Shown here piece by piece: positions 28,061-37,846 of a stretch of 64,000 nt of DNA (position 1 is the stretch's first letter; each line of letters starts with the position of its first letter). Source of the stretch: Gammaproteobacteria bacterium. GTDB taxonomy: Bacteria; Pseudomonadota; Gammaproteobacteria; Pseudomonadales; Azotimanducaceae. Below the pieces are notes generated by a model. The model did not search any database, had not been told where the DNA came from, and saw only the letters and a program-made list of their open reading frames with translations. The position numbers and the translations under genes are program-made. The DNA lies in assembly GCA_018656865.1 (NCBI GenBank), contig JABHYO010000142.1, positions 1 through 64,000 of the forward strand, given 5' to 3'.

Positions 28061-29654
28061 CGATATCGTTGATGTCTTGATTATCGGCGCCGGTGCTTCC
28101 GGTGCAGCGATGGCCTGGAGTCTAACTGATACACGCATGAAAATTCTCTGCCTGGAGCAGGGAGATTGGGTAAAGCCGACTGACTATCCCACCAACGGCC
28201 GGGACTGGGAATCTCGCCCAGACTTTGCCGGAAGTCCCAACGTTCGATGTCGACCGGAGGACTATCCCATTAATGATGCGAACTCTCCGATCAAGCCCGT
28301 CAATTTCAACGGCGTCGGTGGAGGAACGGTTCTCTATATGGCGCACTTCCCGCGATTTCACCCTTCGGATTTCAGGACGAAAACACTGGATGGCGTCGGT
28401 GAAGACTGGCCACTCAGTTATGGCGATCTTGAGCCTTTTTTTGCAGAAAACGATCGGATGATGGGCGTTGCGGGTATCCCTGGGGACCCAGGTGTCCCCG
28501 CGAAGGAGGGGTTACTGCCGCCGGTACCGTTGGGTGTCTTGGGTGAAACTGTTGCCAACGGGTTCAATCAACTCGATTGGCACTGGTGGCCCTCAGAAAG
28601 TGCAATTGCTACTGAAGCATTCCGCGGTCGTGACAAATGTCTGAACCTGGGACCCTGTGCCACAGGTTGTGCCCAGGGAGCGAAAGCCAGTACCGACATC
28701 ACCTATTGGCCGGAGGCCATCCGTCGTGGTGTGGAACTGAGAACGAGATGCCGTGTACGCGAGATTACCGTCAGAGCTGATGGGTTTGCCGACGGAGTGA
28801 TCTATGTCGATGCTGATGGCATTGCGCAGCGGCAGAAAGCAGAGGTTGTCATCGTCGCTGGTAATGCCATCGGTACGCCGCGATTGCTGCTCAATTCAAC
28901 ATCGAATCTATTTCCTGATGGCCTGGCCAACAGTAGCGGGCTGGTTGGCAGAAATCTGATGCTGCATGCCATGGCATTAACCCAGGGTGTATTCGATAAA
29001 CCACTTAAGGGCTACCAGGGGCCGATCGGCTGTTCGCTGTGGAGCAAGGAATTCTACGAAACAGATCTGCGTCGTGGTTTTGCGCGGGGCTACACCATGG
29101 AGATTCTTCGGGGCAGCGGACCCGTCGCTGCAGCACAAATGGGCATGGCGACCGGTGTACTGCCATGGGGGGAAGGCCATCATGAAGCCTTTCGTCAGAT
29201 GTTCGACAGGACCGCGGCAATCTGTGCGGTCTGCGAAGATCTGCCGGAAGAACACAATCGTGTGACCCTGGATCCTGAACTTACCGATTCAGATGGGATT
29301 CCGGCCGCGCGCATTGATTACCAATTGGGAGACAACAGCCAGAAAATGCTTCGACATGCAGGTGAAAGGTGTACCGAAGTGCTCAACGCAGCCGGAGCCG
29401 TTTTCGTTGCGCCGACGATTACCAGCGGTGTCGTCAGTGGACATGCCATGGGAACGACCCGAATGGGGCGCGATGCCTCGTCTTCCGTTGTCAATGAATG
29501 GGGCCGCAGTCACGATGTCAAAAACCTCTTTATCGCCGACAGTAGTATGTTTGTGACCTCGGGTGGTGTGAACCCCACCAGTACATTGCAGGCGCTTTCA
29601 CTTTACGTTGCAGACAATATCAAGGCACGGCTTGCCAATCTGTTTGATGACTGA
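28053..29654 (+). CDS. GMC family FAD-dependent oxidoreductase
   Basis: A flavoprotein of about 533 residues with FAD motif GAGASGAAMAWSL at residues 11-23 and the C-terminal GTTRMG and DSSMFVTSGGVNPTSTLQA segments. A start seven codons earlier (28032) is also possible; the frame further upstream only reads through the previous gene. With the small subunit at 27638 it looks like the catalytic subunit of a membrane-associated alcohol, sugar acid or sterol dehydrogenase. A cytochrome c subunit, usual in such complexes, is not adjacent. Confidence 0.9.
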   Translation: MTNDIVDVLIIGAGASGAAMAWSLTDTRMKILCLEQGDWVKPTDYPTNGRDWESRPDFAGSPNVRCRPEDYPINDANSPIKPVNFNGVGGGTVLYMAHFPRFHPSDFRTKTLDGVGEDWPLSYGDLEPFFAENDRMMGVAGIPGDPGVPAKEGLLPPVPLGVLGETVANGFNQLDWHWWPSESAIATEAFRGRDKCLNLGPCATGCAQGAKASTDITYWPEAIRRGVELRTRCRVREITVRADGFADGVIYVDADGIAQRQKAEVVIVAGNAIGTPRLLLNSTSNLFPDGLANSSGLVGRNLMLHAMALTQGVFDKPLKGYQGPIGCSLWSKEFYETDLRRGFARGYTMEILRGSGPVAAAQMGMATGVLPWGEGHHEAFRQMFDRTAAICAVCEDLPEEHNRVTLDPELTDSDGIPAARIDYQLGDNSQKMLRHAGERCTEVLNAAGAVFVAPTITSGVVSGHAMGTTRMGRDASSSVVNEWGRSHDVKNLFIADSSMFVTSGGVNPTSTLQALSLYVADNIKARLANLFDD

Positions 29655-29726
29655 TGACTCAGGCTGAATCATTAGGTGGGGGTTTTTGGGCTAAACTGAA
29701 AGGCATCATATCAATGACAGTCAAAA

Positions 29727-31532
29727 ATGAGTGAAGCCGCGCAGGAGAATATAGAAAGGGCCAAGGGCAAATCTATCGGGCCTCTCCGAATGCTGATACC
29801 GTTTATCACACCTTACAAAGGTGTCCTCTTCATCGCGATCTTTGCGCTGCTGGCTTCATCAGCAGCATTGCTTGCAATGCCTATTGCCGTTCGCAATGTT
29901 ATCGACCATGGATTCTCGGTCGAGGATGCCGCCAATGTCGATCGGTATTTCCTGATTCTTCTGTTCTTCTCCCTGGCGATCGGTTTTTTCGGTGCCGCCC
30001 GGGCATATTTTGTCTACTGGCTGGGTGAGCGGGTGGTTGCTGATCTGCGTGAGAGTGTATTCAGGCACGTGATTTATATGGATCCCACTTTTTTCGAAAC
30101 GACCAAGCTTGGTGAAGTACTTTCCAGACTCACGGCTGATACGACGCTCATCCAGTCGATCTCCGGTGTCGGGGTATCCATTATTTTGCGTTCGTCCATT
30201 CAATTCGTTGGCGGACTCGCCTTACTCGCCTACACCAATTTTAAGTTGATGGGGATTCTGCTCTTGCTTTTTCCATTGATTGTCATCCCCATTCTTGCCC
30301 TTGGGAACTGGTTACGGCGACTGTCTCGGGCCTCTCAGGATCGAGTTGCGGACGCGAGTGGTCATGCAGCAGAAGCGCTTGGCAGTGCTCAGACGGTGCA
30401 GGCTTTTGTGGCAGAAAAGTTGGAGGTCAAGCGTTTTGCCGAGGCCATAGAGATGAGTTTCAGGACGGCGGTTCGTCGCAACAAGGTACGCGCACTTCTG
30501 ACGACCGTTGCAACCGCGAGCGTTTTTGGTGCGTTGGTTTTTGTACTCTGGATCGGTGCCAAGGCCGTGCTCGAAGGGACAATGACTGGCGGTGAACTCG
30601 GTCAATTTGTTTTATACGCGATGTTCGTAGGCGTCGCGGCCGGGTCCCTGAGTGAGGTCTGGGGTGAAATTCAGCGGGCTGCGGGTGCCATGGAAAGACT
30701 GGGTGAACTGTTATCTATACAGCCCGTGATCAAGCCGCCGGCTGATCCAACTCCTCTGCCACATCCAGCGAAGGGCGATGTCTGTCTGAACAAAGTGAGT
30801 TTCTCTTATCCTTCCAGAAAATATGAATTAGCTCTCAGCGACCTTTCGCTGGACATTCGAAGTGGCGAGCATGTCGCAATTGTTGGCCCATCAGGTGCAG
30901 GTAAGAGCACAATTTTTCAGTTGCTACTCAGATTCTATGACCCCCAGCAGGGATCCATCACGATTGATGGCGTCGATATTCGCCATGCGGATCCACAGGA
31001 TGTGCGTTCAGTGACAGCTATTGTGCCCCAGGACTGTGTCGTCTTTGGTGAAAGCGCAGCCGACAATATTCGGTTTGGTAAACCTGGGGCGAGTGACGAT
31101 GAGGTCATTGCCGCAGCGAAAGCTGCATCAGCGCATAGCTTCCTGAGGGATTTGCCAGACGGATACGCGACCTATCTTGGAGAAAAGGGGGCGCGTCTTT
31201 CCGGAGGTCAGAAGCAACGAATAGCGATTGCGAGAGCCATTCTGGCGGATCCGGCGATACTGCTGCTGGATGAGGCCACCAGTTCGCTCGATGCTGAAAG
31301 TGAACGGTTGGTGCAGGATGCACTGGCAGCATTGCAGCAGAACAGAACCACCATCGTAATTGCGCACCGGCTCGCAACCGTGCTGGAAGCTGACAGGATC
31401 GTGGTGCTGGAAGCAGGCCGTATGGTCGACGTCGGTCGCCATCTCGACCTGGTGCAGAGAAATGACATCTATGCCCGCATGGTACAACTGCAGTTCGGCG
31501 AGATCCCCGAGGGCTCGAAGCGGCTTGCATGA
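29727..31532 (+). CDS. ABC transporter, fused TM and ATPase (MsbA-like half-transporter)
   Basis: A 601-residue homodimeric exporter. Six TM helices lie in residues about 20-320, and the ATPase domain carries Walker A GPSGAGKST, signature LSGGQKQR and Walker B ILLLDEATSSLD. The class exports lipids, lipid A or hydrophobic compounds, and this member's cargo is unknown. An SDR follows after 45 bases. Confidence 0.92.
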   Translation: MSEAAQENIERAKGKSIGPLRMLIPFITPYKGVLFIAIFALLASSAALLAMPIAVRNVIDHGFSVEDAANVDRYFLILLFFSLAIGFFGAARAYFVYWLGERVVADLRESVFRHVIYMDPTFFETTKLGEVLSRLTADTTLIQSISGVGVSIILRSSIQFVGGLALLAYTNFKLMGILLLLFPLIVIPILALGNWLRRLSRASQDRVADASGHAAEALGSAQTVQAFVAEKLEVKRFAEAIEMSFRTAVRRNKVRALLTTVATASVFGALVFVLWIGAKAVLEGTMTGGELGQFVLYAMFVGVAAGSLSEVWGEIQRAAGAMERLGELLSIQPVIKPPADPTPLPHPAKGDVCLNKVSFSYPSRKYELALSDLSLDIRSGEHVAIVGPSGAGKSTIFQLLLRFYDPQQGSITIDGVDIRHADPQDVRSVTAIVPQDCVVFGESAADNIRFGKPGASDDEVIAAAKAASAHSFLRDLPDGYATYLGEKGARLSGGQKQRIAIARAILADPAILLLDEATSSLDAESERLVQDALAALQQNRTTIVIAHRLATVLEADRIVVLEAGRMVDVGRHLDLVQRNDIYARMVQLQFGEIPEGSKRLA

Positions 31533-31577
31533 TCGCTGGAAAAAGCCAGAAAGATAAAACGTGAGAGAAAACTGAAT

Positions 31578-32372
31578 ATGACTAGAGGCTTGAGAGGTGG
31601 AAGACTGAGTGGAAAGACCGCCCTGATAACCGGCGCCAGCCGGGGTATCGGCAGATGTATCGCAGAAGCATTTGCCGGGGAAGGAGCGGATTTGATCCTA
31701 ACGGCGACTAGCCTCGAAGGGCTCACTGAAGTTGCTGAAAATGTGCAAGCCCTTGGGGCGAAATGTGACTTGATCGCAGCCGATCTCGGTGACGAGAGTG
31801 AGACGGATCGTCTGTTTCAGAAAGCCGTGAAAGCTTCAGGTGAGGTCGAGATCCTGGTGAACAACGCCGGGATATACCAGGGCAAACCATTTGAGCAGTA
31901 CACGATGGTTGAACTCGACCGATTGATGAAGGTGAACGTCTACGCAGTTTTTAGACTGACTCAGCTCGCTGTAGTACACATGAAGACGTTGGGGCGAGGC
32001 AAGATCATCAACATTGGGTCGACAGCAGGCAAGTGGGAAAGTGCGAATCAGGCGGCCTATAACACAACCAAGCATGCGGTTGTCGGTATGAGTAAATGTG
32101 TTGCACTTGAAACAGCAGCGTACGGCATCAACGTCAACACGATCTGTCCAGGGATGGTAGAGACGGATATGTTTCAGGACTTCGAAGTGCATGCAGACGC
32201 CGCGGGTGTTTCACTGGATCAACTGAAAGAGCAGGTACATGCCAGAATTCCATTGGGTCGTTTTCTGCAGCCAGGAGAGATTGCCCCGCTTGCTGTTTAT
32301 CTTGGCAGTGCCGAATCCGATGGGATGACCGGACAGACCCTAACTATCTCGGGTGGCATGCGAATGGGTTAG
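31578..32372 (+). CDS. Short-chain dehydrogenase/reductase (FabG-like)
   Basis: A 264-residue SDR with TGASRGIG cofactor motif, NNAG, catalytic Ser and YNTTK, and a C-terminal SGGMRMG typical of FabG-like 3-ketoacyl reductases. It sits 45 bases after the ABC exporter. Substrate cannot be assigned. Confidence 0.9.
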   Translation: MTRGLRGGRLSGKTALITGASRGIGRCIAEAFAGEGADLILTATSLEGLTEVAENVQALGAKCDLIAADLGDESETDRLFQKAVKASGEVEILVNNAGIYQGKPFEQYTMVELDRLMKVNVYAVFRLTQLAVVHMKTLGRGKIINIGSTAGKWESANQAAYNTTKHAVVGMSKCVALETAAYGINVNTICPGMVETDMFQDFEVHADAAGVSLDQLKEQVHARIPLGRFLQPGEIAPLAVYLGSAESDGMTGQTLTISGGMRMG

Positions 32373-32420
32373 CCCCTGAGTTAGCATTCATGACCTTCGA
32401 GATAGATGCTTCGGCCTGGC

Positions 32421-32816
32421 CTAACAGCCTGCCAGGAACACCGTGAACCCATCAATGTAGCTGTCCCAGCCCGAATCGTGGTTGGTGACACTTTCTTCTT
32501 TGTTAAATCCGGTGTGGATCAGTTCGATGTGCGTTCCGGTGCCAGTGGCTTCGAACCGAACGTCGATCGTTGACACTTCTCCGTCGCCGTTCCATTCCCA
32601 GCTGTAAACCAGCCTTGATTCCGTCTCCACCAGGCTGAATACGCCTTCGTTTCTGCCCGTGAATTCCGGTGTTTCCATAATCAACCGGTAGTGTCCGTCG
32701 ACTTCCGGAAGGATATCCATTCGCGTTGCCGGTGGAATTACCGTATCCGAGGATACCCAGGCGGTAAAGACTGTGGTTAAAGGGAAGGGTAGGTCATAAG
32801 CTTTTTCGATTTTCAT
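32421..32816 (-). CDS. SRPBCC/AHSA1-type protein
   Basis: A 131-residue protein of the START-like AHSA1 fold (MKIEKAYDLPFPLTTVFTAW, then GHYRLIMETPEFTGRNEGVF and the final GWDSYIDGFTVFL). The fold binds hydrophobic ligands in a cavity, and many members are stress or ligand-binding proteins without known activity. It follows the GFA gene on the same strand, separated by 145 bases with a hairpin repeat. Confidence 0.83.
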   Translation of the reverse strand: MKIEKAYDLPFPLTTVFTAWVSSDTVIPPATRMDILPEVDGHYRLIMETPEFTGRNEGVFSLVETESRLVYSWEWNGDGEVSTIDVRFEATGTGTHIELIHTGFNKEESVTNHDSGWDSYIDGFTVFLAGC

Positions 32817-32860
32817 TTTTCTGCTGTACCCTATCGTTCTGAACGAGTGTTGGCAGAGTT

Positions 32861-32906
32861 AAGCATCTCACTACGAGATGCTTCTGGCTTCGCCCTCAGC
32901 ATGACC
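32861..32906. repeat. Degenerate copy of the 3.6-kb palindromic repeat
   Basis: A perfect hairpin AAGCATCTC-ACTAC-GAGATGCTT (32861-32883) followed by CTGGCTTCGCCCTCAGCATGAC, which matches the end of the units at 3595-3773. It lies in the 145-base gap between the GFA and SRPBCC genes. There is no T-tract after the stem, so it looks like the dispersed repeat rather than a terminator. Confidence 0.55.
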
Positions 32907-32961
32907 AGTTTTCATGTGAGGTGCTTATAGTTTCATCCCGCATTGCTGCCTGTCTGACGAT

Positions 32962-33366
32962 TTAGCTCTGCTTCGCCATCTGTGGTACGCCTTCGCTTAA
33001 TTCCACCCAGTCCTGCTTAGTCCTGGTCCAGACATGAAATGCAGGACTGAAGCCGCTGGTGTCATCCATGGTGCCAGTTTTTAAATAGATAACATCGGGC
33101 TGGCTCGAAATGGCAGAGAAAATGGGTGAGCCGCAGTCTCCGCAGAAATATCGTTCTACAGTGCTGCCGCTGTCCGTGTCGCTGTCCTGATAGAGCTTCG
33201 GTTCACCGGTCATCTGGAACTCTGCTCTTGGTACGCCCGCAAGGGTCGAAAAGGCCGAACCCGCCTGGCGCTGGCAGTTTTTGCAGTGGCAAACTCCGGC
33301 AACCGCAGGATCGTTGGGGAATTCATACTTGATTGCGCCGCAAAGGCATTGTCCGGTATGTGCCAT
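32962..33366 (-). CDS. GFA family zinc-binding protein
   Basis: A 134-residue GFA-fold protein with QCLCGAI, CHCKNCQRQAGSAF and FCGDCGSPI zinc cysteine clusters, the fuller set of ligands for this family. It is distinct in sequence from the GFA protein at 5180. Function is unknown beyond metal and perhaps thiol binding. Confidence 0.9.
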   Translation of the reverse strand: MAHTGQCLCGAIKYEFPNDPAVAGVCHCKNCQRQAGSAFSTLAGVPRAEFQMTGEPKLYQDSDTDSGSTVERYFCGDCGSPIFSAISSQPDVIYLKTGTMDDTSGFSPAFHVWTRTKQDWVELSEGVPQMAKQS

Positions 33367-33497
33367 TTTGTATTCTCTCGCTATTCTGTTGAATGCTGAG
33401 TATATCGATTAGCGGTGCGATCTCAATTGCGGTGGACTCTTGTCAGCAGGCTGACATGTCTTTACATTCTAGGTAGCAAATATTGAGGGGGGTTCAA

Positions 33498-33854
33498 GTG
33501 ATAAAACTCGTTATGCCGATGAAACGCAGACCCGGAATGAGTATTCCCGAGTTTCGTGAGTATTATGAAACCAAACACAGGGTCATTGGCGAAAAATACC
33601 TTAAGGGCTTCGCGACCCGGTACCTGCGGCGATTTCTGGACCCGCTGCCTGACCGTGAAGGCAATCTTAGTGATCCGGAGTACGACGTCATTCTGGAGAT
33701 CTGGTATCCCGATGAGGAAACCTATCGGGCATGCGGTGTAAAACTGAGTGAACCGGCGGTCGTCAAGGAGATCAAGGAAGACGAAGAGAAGCTCTTTGAC
33801 CTGCGCACCATGCGGTCCTACCTGGTCGACGAGTGTGAGTCGGACCTGAGTTGA
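33498..33854 (+). CDS. EthD family protein
   Basis: A dimeric alpha/beta-barrel (EthD-like) protein of about 118 residues, recognised by KLVMPMKRRPGMSIPEFREYYETKH. The GTG at 33498 is preferred to TTG at 33483 because GAGGGGGG lies five bases before it. EthD-like proteins often accompany P450 or aromatic/sterol degradation genes and may bind reactive or aromatic substrates; here it stands alone. Confidence 0.82.
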   Translation: MIKLVMPMKRRPGMSIPEFREYYETKHRVIGEKYLKGFATRYLRRFLDPLPDREGNLSDPEYDVILEIWYPDEETYRACGVKLSEPAVVKEIKEDEEKLFDLRTMRSYLVDECESDLS

Positions 33855-33905
33855 GCAGGGATGTGCCGGTAAGTCGCGCCGCCATTTCTTGAACTTGTTA
33901 ACCGG

Positions 33906-35318
33906 TTAGCGGTTTGCCAGTTGCTTGATCAGCCGTTCCCAGTAACCAAGGGATGCATAGAAGGTCTTTACCGGCAGTCTCTCGTTGAGGCCATGTGCAT
34001 ATGCTTCTCGAGGATCCATGAAAGTTCCTGAGGATCCGTAGACCGGAATGCCGACGGATCGAAACTCTTTGCCATCGGTGCCATAGCTCGCCATAAAAGG
34101 TACGAGTTCCACGTCAGCGTATTCCTCTATGGATTCGCTAATTGCTGCCATGATGTCCTCGCGCATTGGTGATGCGGGCGCGATGGTACTCTCCTTCTGA
34201 ATAGGCTGAAGTTCAACTCCTTCGTCATCGATCGCCATAGCCAATGCTGAATAAACACTGGCGGGATCGACACCCGGCATGATGCGACAATTCACGGTGG
34301 CGCTGGCTGATTGCGGCAACGCGTTTTCGGCGTGGCCAGCTTCCAGCATCGTGGCAACACATGTTGTACGGATGACGGTCGCCAGCAGTGGATTGCGCGA
34401 AACGATTTTCTCCGCCGCCACATTGCTGGGATCGTCGATCAGGTCAGCGATTGCATCGGCTGTCTGGGTATCCGATCTGGCGGCAGCGGATCTCATCATT
34501 CCTGCCGATATATCGTTGATCATGACCGGGAACTTATGCTGTTCAACCTTGATGAGTGCTCTGGCCAGTTGATAGATGGCGTTGTCCGGCCGGGGAGCGG
34601 AACTGTGTCCGCCGGGGTTGCGAACAGTGAGCAAAACTGAGCGATAGCTTTTCTCCGCCCCCTGAACGTAGTAGCCAAAGACGGACCCGTTTGGCGCCAG
34701 GATGCCAGACAATGCATCGGCATTGATGCCGTACTCGATGTTGACGTCTTCCTTCAGCACTGTTGCGAAATGTTTGGCCGACACCATGCCGGATTCCTCG
34801 TCAGCGGTCAGGAGCAGGACAAGGTCCCTCGAAGGAATATATCCTTCTTTTTTCAGCTTGATGAATGCTGCAGTCAGGCCGATGACACCGGCCTTATTGT
34901 CAGCCGTCCCTCGGCCTATAAAGAATCCATTGCGTTCGGTCAGGGCAAACGGATCGAGTTCCCAGTCTTTCCTGAGCGCAGTGACGACATCCAAATGGGC
35001 GAGGAAACCGATACCCCTGGCGTTTCGGTCTTGACCTGGATACCGGACCATAAGAGACATGAGATTTGGGCCGGTTGGAACTTCCATGACATCTGCTGCA
35101 TCGAATCCGGCTTGTCGAAATCGTTCTCCCAGGTAGGCTGCCATTTTGGGTGTTTCCAGTCCGATTACCGACGTGTCCATGGCGATAACGTCAGCGAAGA
35201 GTTTTCGAGCCATGGCTTCGTGGTCGGAGCGAATTTGCACGCCTTGATCTGCGGGTAGGTGAACTGAAAGTGATAGACCCAAAGCAAGGAAGGCGTACCT
35301 GGCTGCACTGAAATTCAT
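33906..35318 (-). CDS. Exported M20 family metallopeptidase
   Basis: A 470-residue M20 dipeptidase/deacetylase-like enzyme with a signal peptide (about residues 1-22). Metal-binding and catalytic motifs are FLAHLDVV, GRGTADNKAG and TADEESGMVS (catalytic Glu-Glu), and the dimerisation domain insert lies in the middle (NPGGHSSAPRPDN). It should hydrolyse small peptides or acylated amino acids outside the cytoplasm. No operon partner. Confidence 0.9.
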   Translation of the reverse strand: MNFSAARYAFLALGLSLSVHLPADQGVQIRSDHEAMARKLFADVIAMDTSVIGLETPKMAAYLGERFRQAGFDAADVMEVPTGPNLMSLMVRYPGQDRNARGIGFLAHLDVVTALRKDWELDPFALTERNGFFIGRGTADNKAGVIGLTAAFIKLKKEGYIPSRDLVLLLTADEESGMVSAKHFATVLKEDVNIEYGINADALSGILAPNGSVFGYYVQGAEKSYRSVLLTVRNPGGHSSAPRPDNAIYQLARALIKVEQHKFPVMINDISAGMMRSAAARSDTQTADAIADLIDDPSNVAAEKIVSRNPLLATVIRTTCVATMLEAGHAENALPQSASATVNCRIMPGVDPASVYSALAMAIDDEGVELQPIQKESTIAPASPMREDIMAAISESIEEYADVELVPFMASYGTDGKEFRSVGIPVYGSSGTFMDPREAYAHGLNERLPVKTFYASLGYWERLIKQLANR

Positions 35319-35451
35319 GCTTTCTCCTTGAGACTGCCTGAAATTGATTTGGTTGAATGGAACGCCTGTGCTTGCTGACCCTGTTCTGCAAGGCTAGAGT
35401 ACGAATTGAAAGTAACCTCCAATCCATATCGCAACAGTCTGAGAATCTTGA

Positions 35452-36579
35452 ATGAGTACTAAGAATGTCGTCATTAGCGGATCTGGATTATGGACGCCTG
35501 AGAACATTATTACTAATGAAGAACTGGCGGCGAGCTACAATACCTATGCTGAAAAATTCAACGATGAGAACGCAGCAGCGATTGAAAATGGTGAAGTGGA
35601 AGCCAAGCCGCTCTCATCTGCAGAATTCATCGAAAAAGCTTCGGGGATAAAATCCCGTTACGTCTATGTCAAGGATGGCATTCTTGACCCGGAGCGAATG
35701 ACACCGAATATTCCGCTCAGGACTGAAAACGAGTTATCCGATCAGGCAGAAATATCTGTCATCGCCGCACGAAAGGCGATGGCGGCTGCGAACAAATCAG
35801 CAGCCGATATTGATGCCGTGATAGTGTCCTGTGCCTATACCCAGCGATACTACCCGGCTATCGCAATCGAGGTACAACAGGAACTGGGTATTGAAGGATT
35901 CGGGTTTGACATGCTTGTTGCCTGTTCCGCCGCGACATTCGCTCTGCAGAGAGCCTGTGAAATGATTGCAGCAGGTACTGCCCGAGGCGTGCTGGTGATT
36001 AATCCGGAACTGACCTCTCCCCAAAACAACTTCAGGGATAGGGACAGTCACTTTATCTTCGGTGATGTGGCGACCGCGACCATTGTAGAGTCCGCTGACA
36101 CTTGTACGTCAAATCACAGTTACGAAATTTTGGCGATGAAAGCAGCAACGGTTTTCTCGAATAACATTCGTTCGAATATTGGATACATGGTTAATGCAAA
36201 CAATGAGAATCCCTTCAGTGAATATAATTTCTTCCATCAGGAAGGCAGGAAAGTGTTCAAGGAAGTGTGCCCACTAGCGGCTGAGCATATTGTTGAAAGC
36301 ATTCAACGTGCGGGACTTGATATCGCACAGATCAAGCGATGGTGGTTGCATCAGGCAAATATCAACATGAATCAATTGATTGCAAAAAAAATACTGGGAC
36401 ATTTGCCAGGAGAACGTGAGGCGCCGATTGTATTGGATCGTTATGCCAATACCGCTTCTGCAGGTTCACTGATCGCATTCAATCTGCACCATGAAGACCT
36501 GGTGAGTGGGGACCATGGACTGATCTGTTCGTTCGGGGCAGGCTACTCCATCGGTAGTTTGGTTCTAAGGAAACGATAG
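35452..36579 (+). CDS. Beta-ketoacyl-ACP synthase III-like protein (long FabH variant)
   Basis: A 375-residue thiolase-superfamily condensing enzyme. It has the catalytic Cys in VACSAATF, the conserved His in WWLHQANINMNQ, and the C-terminal GAGYSIGSLVLR. It is longer than FabH (~320) and contains the early insertion EKASGIKSRYVY with upstream acidic stretch, a pattern known in Pseudomonas-type FabH2 proteins that take acyl-CoA into fatty acid synthesis. This assignment is by recall of the family, not a search. It may channel beta-oxidation intermediates. Confidence 0.85.
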   Translation: MSTKNVVISGSGLWTPENIITNEELAASYNTYAEKFNDENAAAIENGEVEAKPLSSAEFIEKASGIKSRYVYVKDGILDPERMTPNIPLRTENELSDQAEISVIAARKAMAAANKSAADIDAVIVSCAYTQRYYPAIAIEVQQELGIEGFGFDMLVACSAATFALQRACEMIAAGTARGVLVINPELTSPQNNFRDRDSHFIFGDVATATIVESADTCTSNHSYEILAMKAATVFSNNIRSNIGYMVNANNENPFSEYNFFHQEGRKVFKEVCPLAAEHIVESIQRAGLDIAQIKRWWLHQANINMNQLIAKKILGHLPGEREAPIVLDRYANTASAGSLIAFNLHHEDLVSGDHGLICSFGAGYSIGSLVLRKR

Positions 36580-36673
36580 CAACTAGTTAAAGATGTTCTG
36601 CGGCGCTCAAGTAGCCGAAGTGAAAAACGCTATGAGCTGATTCAGACGCTGGAGATTCTCTCAGGGAGGACCA

Positions 36674-37816
36674 ATTACAATTCTTCGGATTGATCGCGCA
36701 AATAAGACTCATTGGCTGAATGTTGGGATTTTCCTTCTTTTTTCGCATGTGGATCTATGGGCTGAAGAAACGAGTTTTCAACTGTCGCTGCCTGTGGGAT
36801 TGGATGCCAGTGAACTTATCGTGCCAGCGGAAAATCCAATAACCGCAAGCAAGGTGGAGCTGGGTCGTACATTATTTTTCGATCCAAGACTTTCTTATGA
36901 TGGCACTGTTTCCTGTGCGACCTGTCATTCACCCCAGCTGGCATTTACCGACAATCGACCGGTTTCAATCGGTATCTACTCACAATTGGGAACCAGGAAT
37001 GCGCCAACGATAATCAACAGGGTTTTTTCTTCAGATCAGTTCTGGGATGGTCGTGATGACTCCCTGGAAGATCAGGCGATCGGCCCCCTGGTAAACCCGA
37101 AGGAAATGGGTATGCCAAGTTTTGAATCTGTTACCAGCAAGGTGCAGGGCATTACCGGTTATCGCGAATGGTTCAAGGAGGTCTTCAAAAGGGATGTCAA
37201 CATCAAGGATATCGGGAAAGCGATAGCCAGTTTTGAACGGACCCTGGTCTCTGGCAATTCTCCTTTTGATCAATTCAAGGCGGGTGATACCAATGCTATC
37301 AGCGAATCAGCCAGGCGGGGGTTTGACCTCTTCGAAGGCAAGGCAAGATGCAACCAATGCCATTCAGGTTCTCTGTTTACTGATGAAAAATATCATAACT
37401 TGGGCGTTGACTGGGATACGGATACGGTTGATCTCGGTCGCTACAAAGTAACGGGAAGAGCTGATGAAATAGGAGCCTTCAAGACGCCAACGCTGCGAGA
37501 GATAGCTCTCACCGGGCCCTATATGCACGATGGCTCCCAGGCGACACTTGAGGATACTATTGAGTTCTATGACAATGGTGGCATCGCCAATCCGTTTCTT
37601 GATATTGAAATGAGGCGTCCCGCCAGAACGCTGGAGGAGACGCTGGCCTTTTTTGAAGACAGCAGAAATAGAACTGAGGAACCGCAGACAGGTACGGATC
37701 TGGCCAAATTGGAACTGAGTGAACAGGAACGCGCTGACCTGGTTAGCTTCCTTGAGACATTAAGTGGCGAAGGTTGGCAACATGCTCGGCCACCGACCAG
37801 TTTTCCAGAGCAATGA
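36674..37816 (+). CDS. MauG/diheme cytochrome c peroxidase-like protein
   Basis: A periplasmic diheme protein with two CxxCH sites: CATCHSP and CNQCHSG, plus the calcium/peroxidase-loop region and the C-terminal GPYMHDGSQATLEDTIEFYDNGG segment. The frame upstream of the GTG at 36749 stays open to 36641 and reads as a signal peptide (THWLNVGIFLLFSHVDLWA), but contains no ATG, GTG or TTG. A strong AGGGAGG lies at 36663-36669, before ATT codons at 36674 and 36680. I place the start at ATT 36674; GTG 36749 would remove the signal peptide and make no sense for a c-type cytochrome. It heads the plus-strand respiratory cluster. Confidence 0.8.
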   Translation: MTILRIDRANKTHWLNVGIFLLFSHVDLWAEETSFQLSLPVGLDASELIVPAENPITASKVELGRTLFFDPRLSYDGTVSCATCHSPQLAFTDNRPVSIGIYSQLGTRNAPTIINRVFSSDQFWDGRDDSLEDQAIGPLVNPKEMGMPSFESVTSKVQGITGYREWFKEVFKRDVNIKDIGKAIASFERTLVSGNSPFDQFKAGDTNAISESARRGFDLFEGKARCNQCHSGSLFTDEKYHNLGVDWDTDTVDLGRYKVTGRADEIGAFKTPTLREIALTGPYMHDGSQATLEDTIEFYDNGGIANPFLDIEMRRPARTLEETLAFFEDSRNRTEEPQTGTDLAKLELSEQERADLVSFLETLSGEGWQHARPPTSFPEQ

Positions 37817-37846
37817 CCGAAAGTCACACGATAGGAGTGGGTGAAA

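Noticed and set aside
36749-37816. GTG at 36749 as the true start of the diheme protein
   Set aside because: It would remove the apparent signal peptide from a protein with two c-type heme sites, which must be exported.
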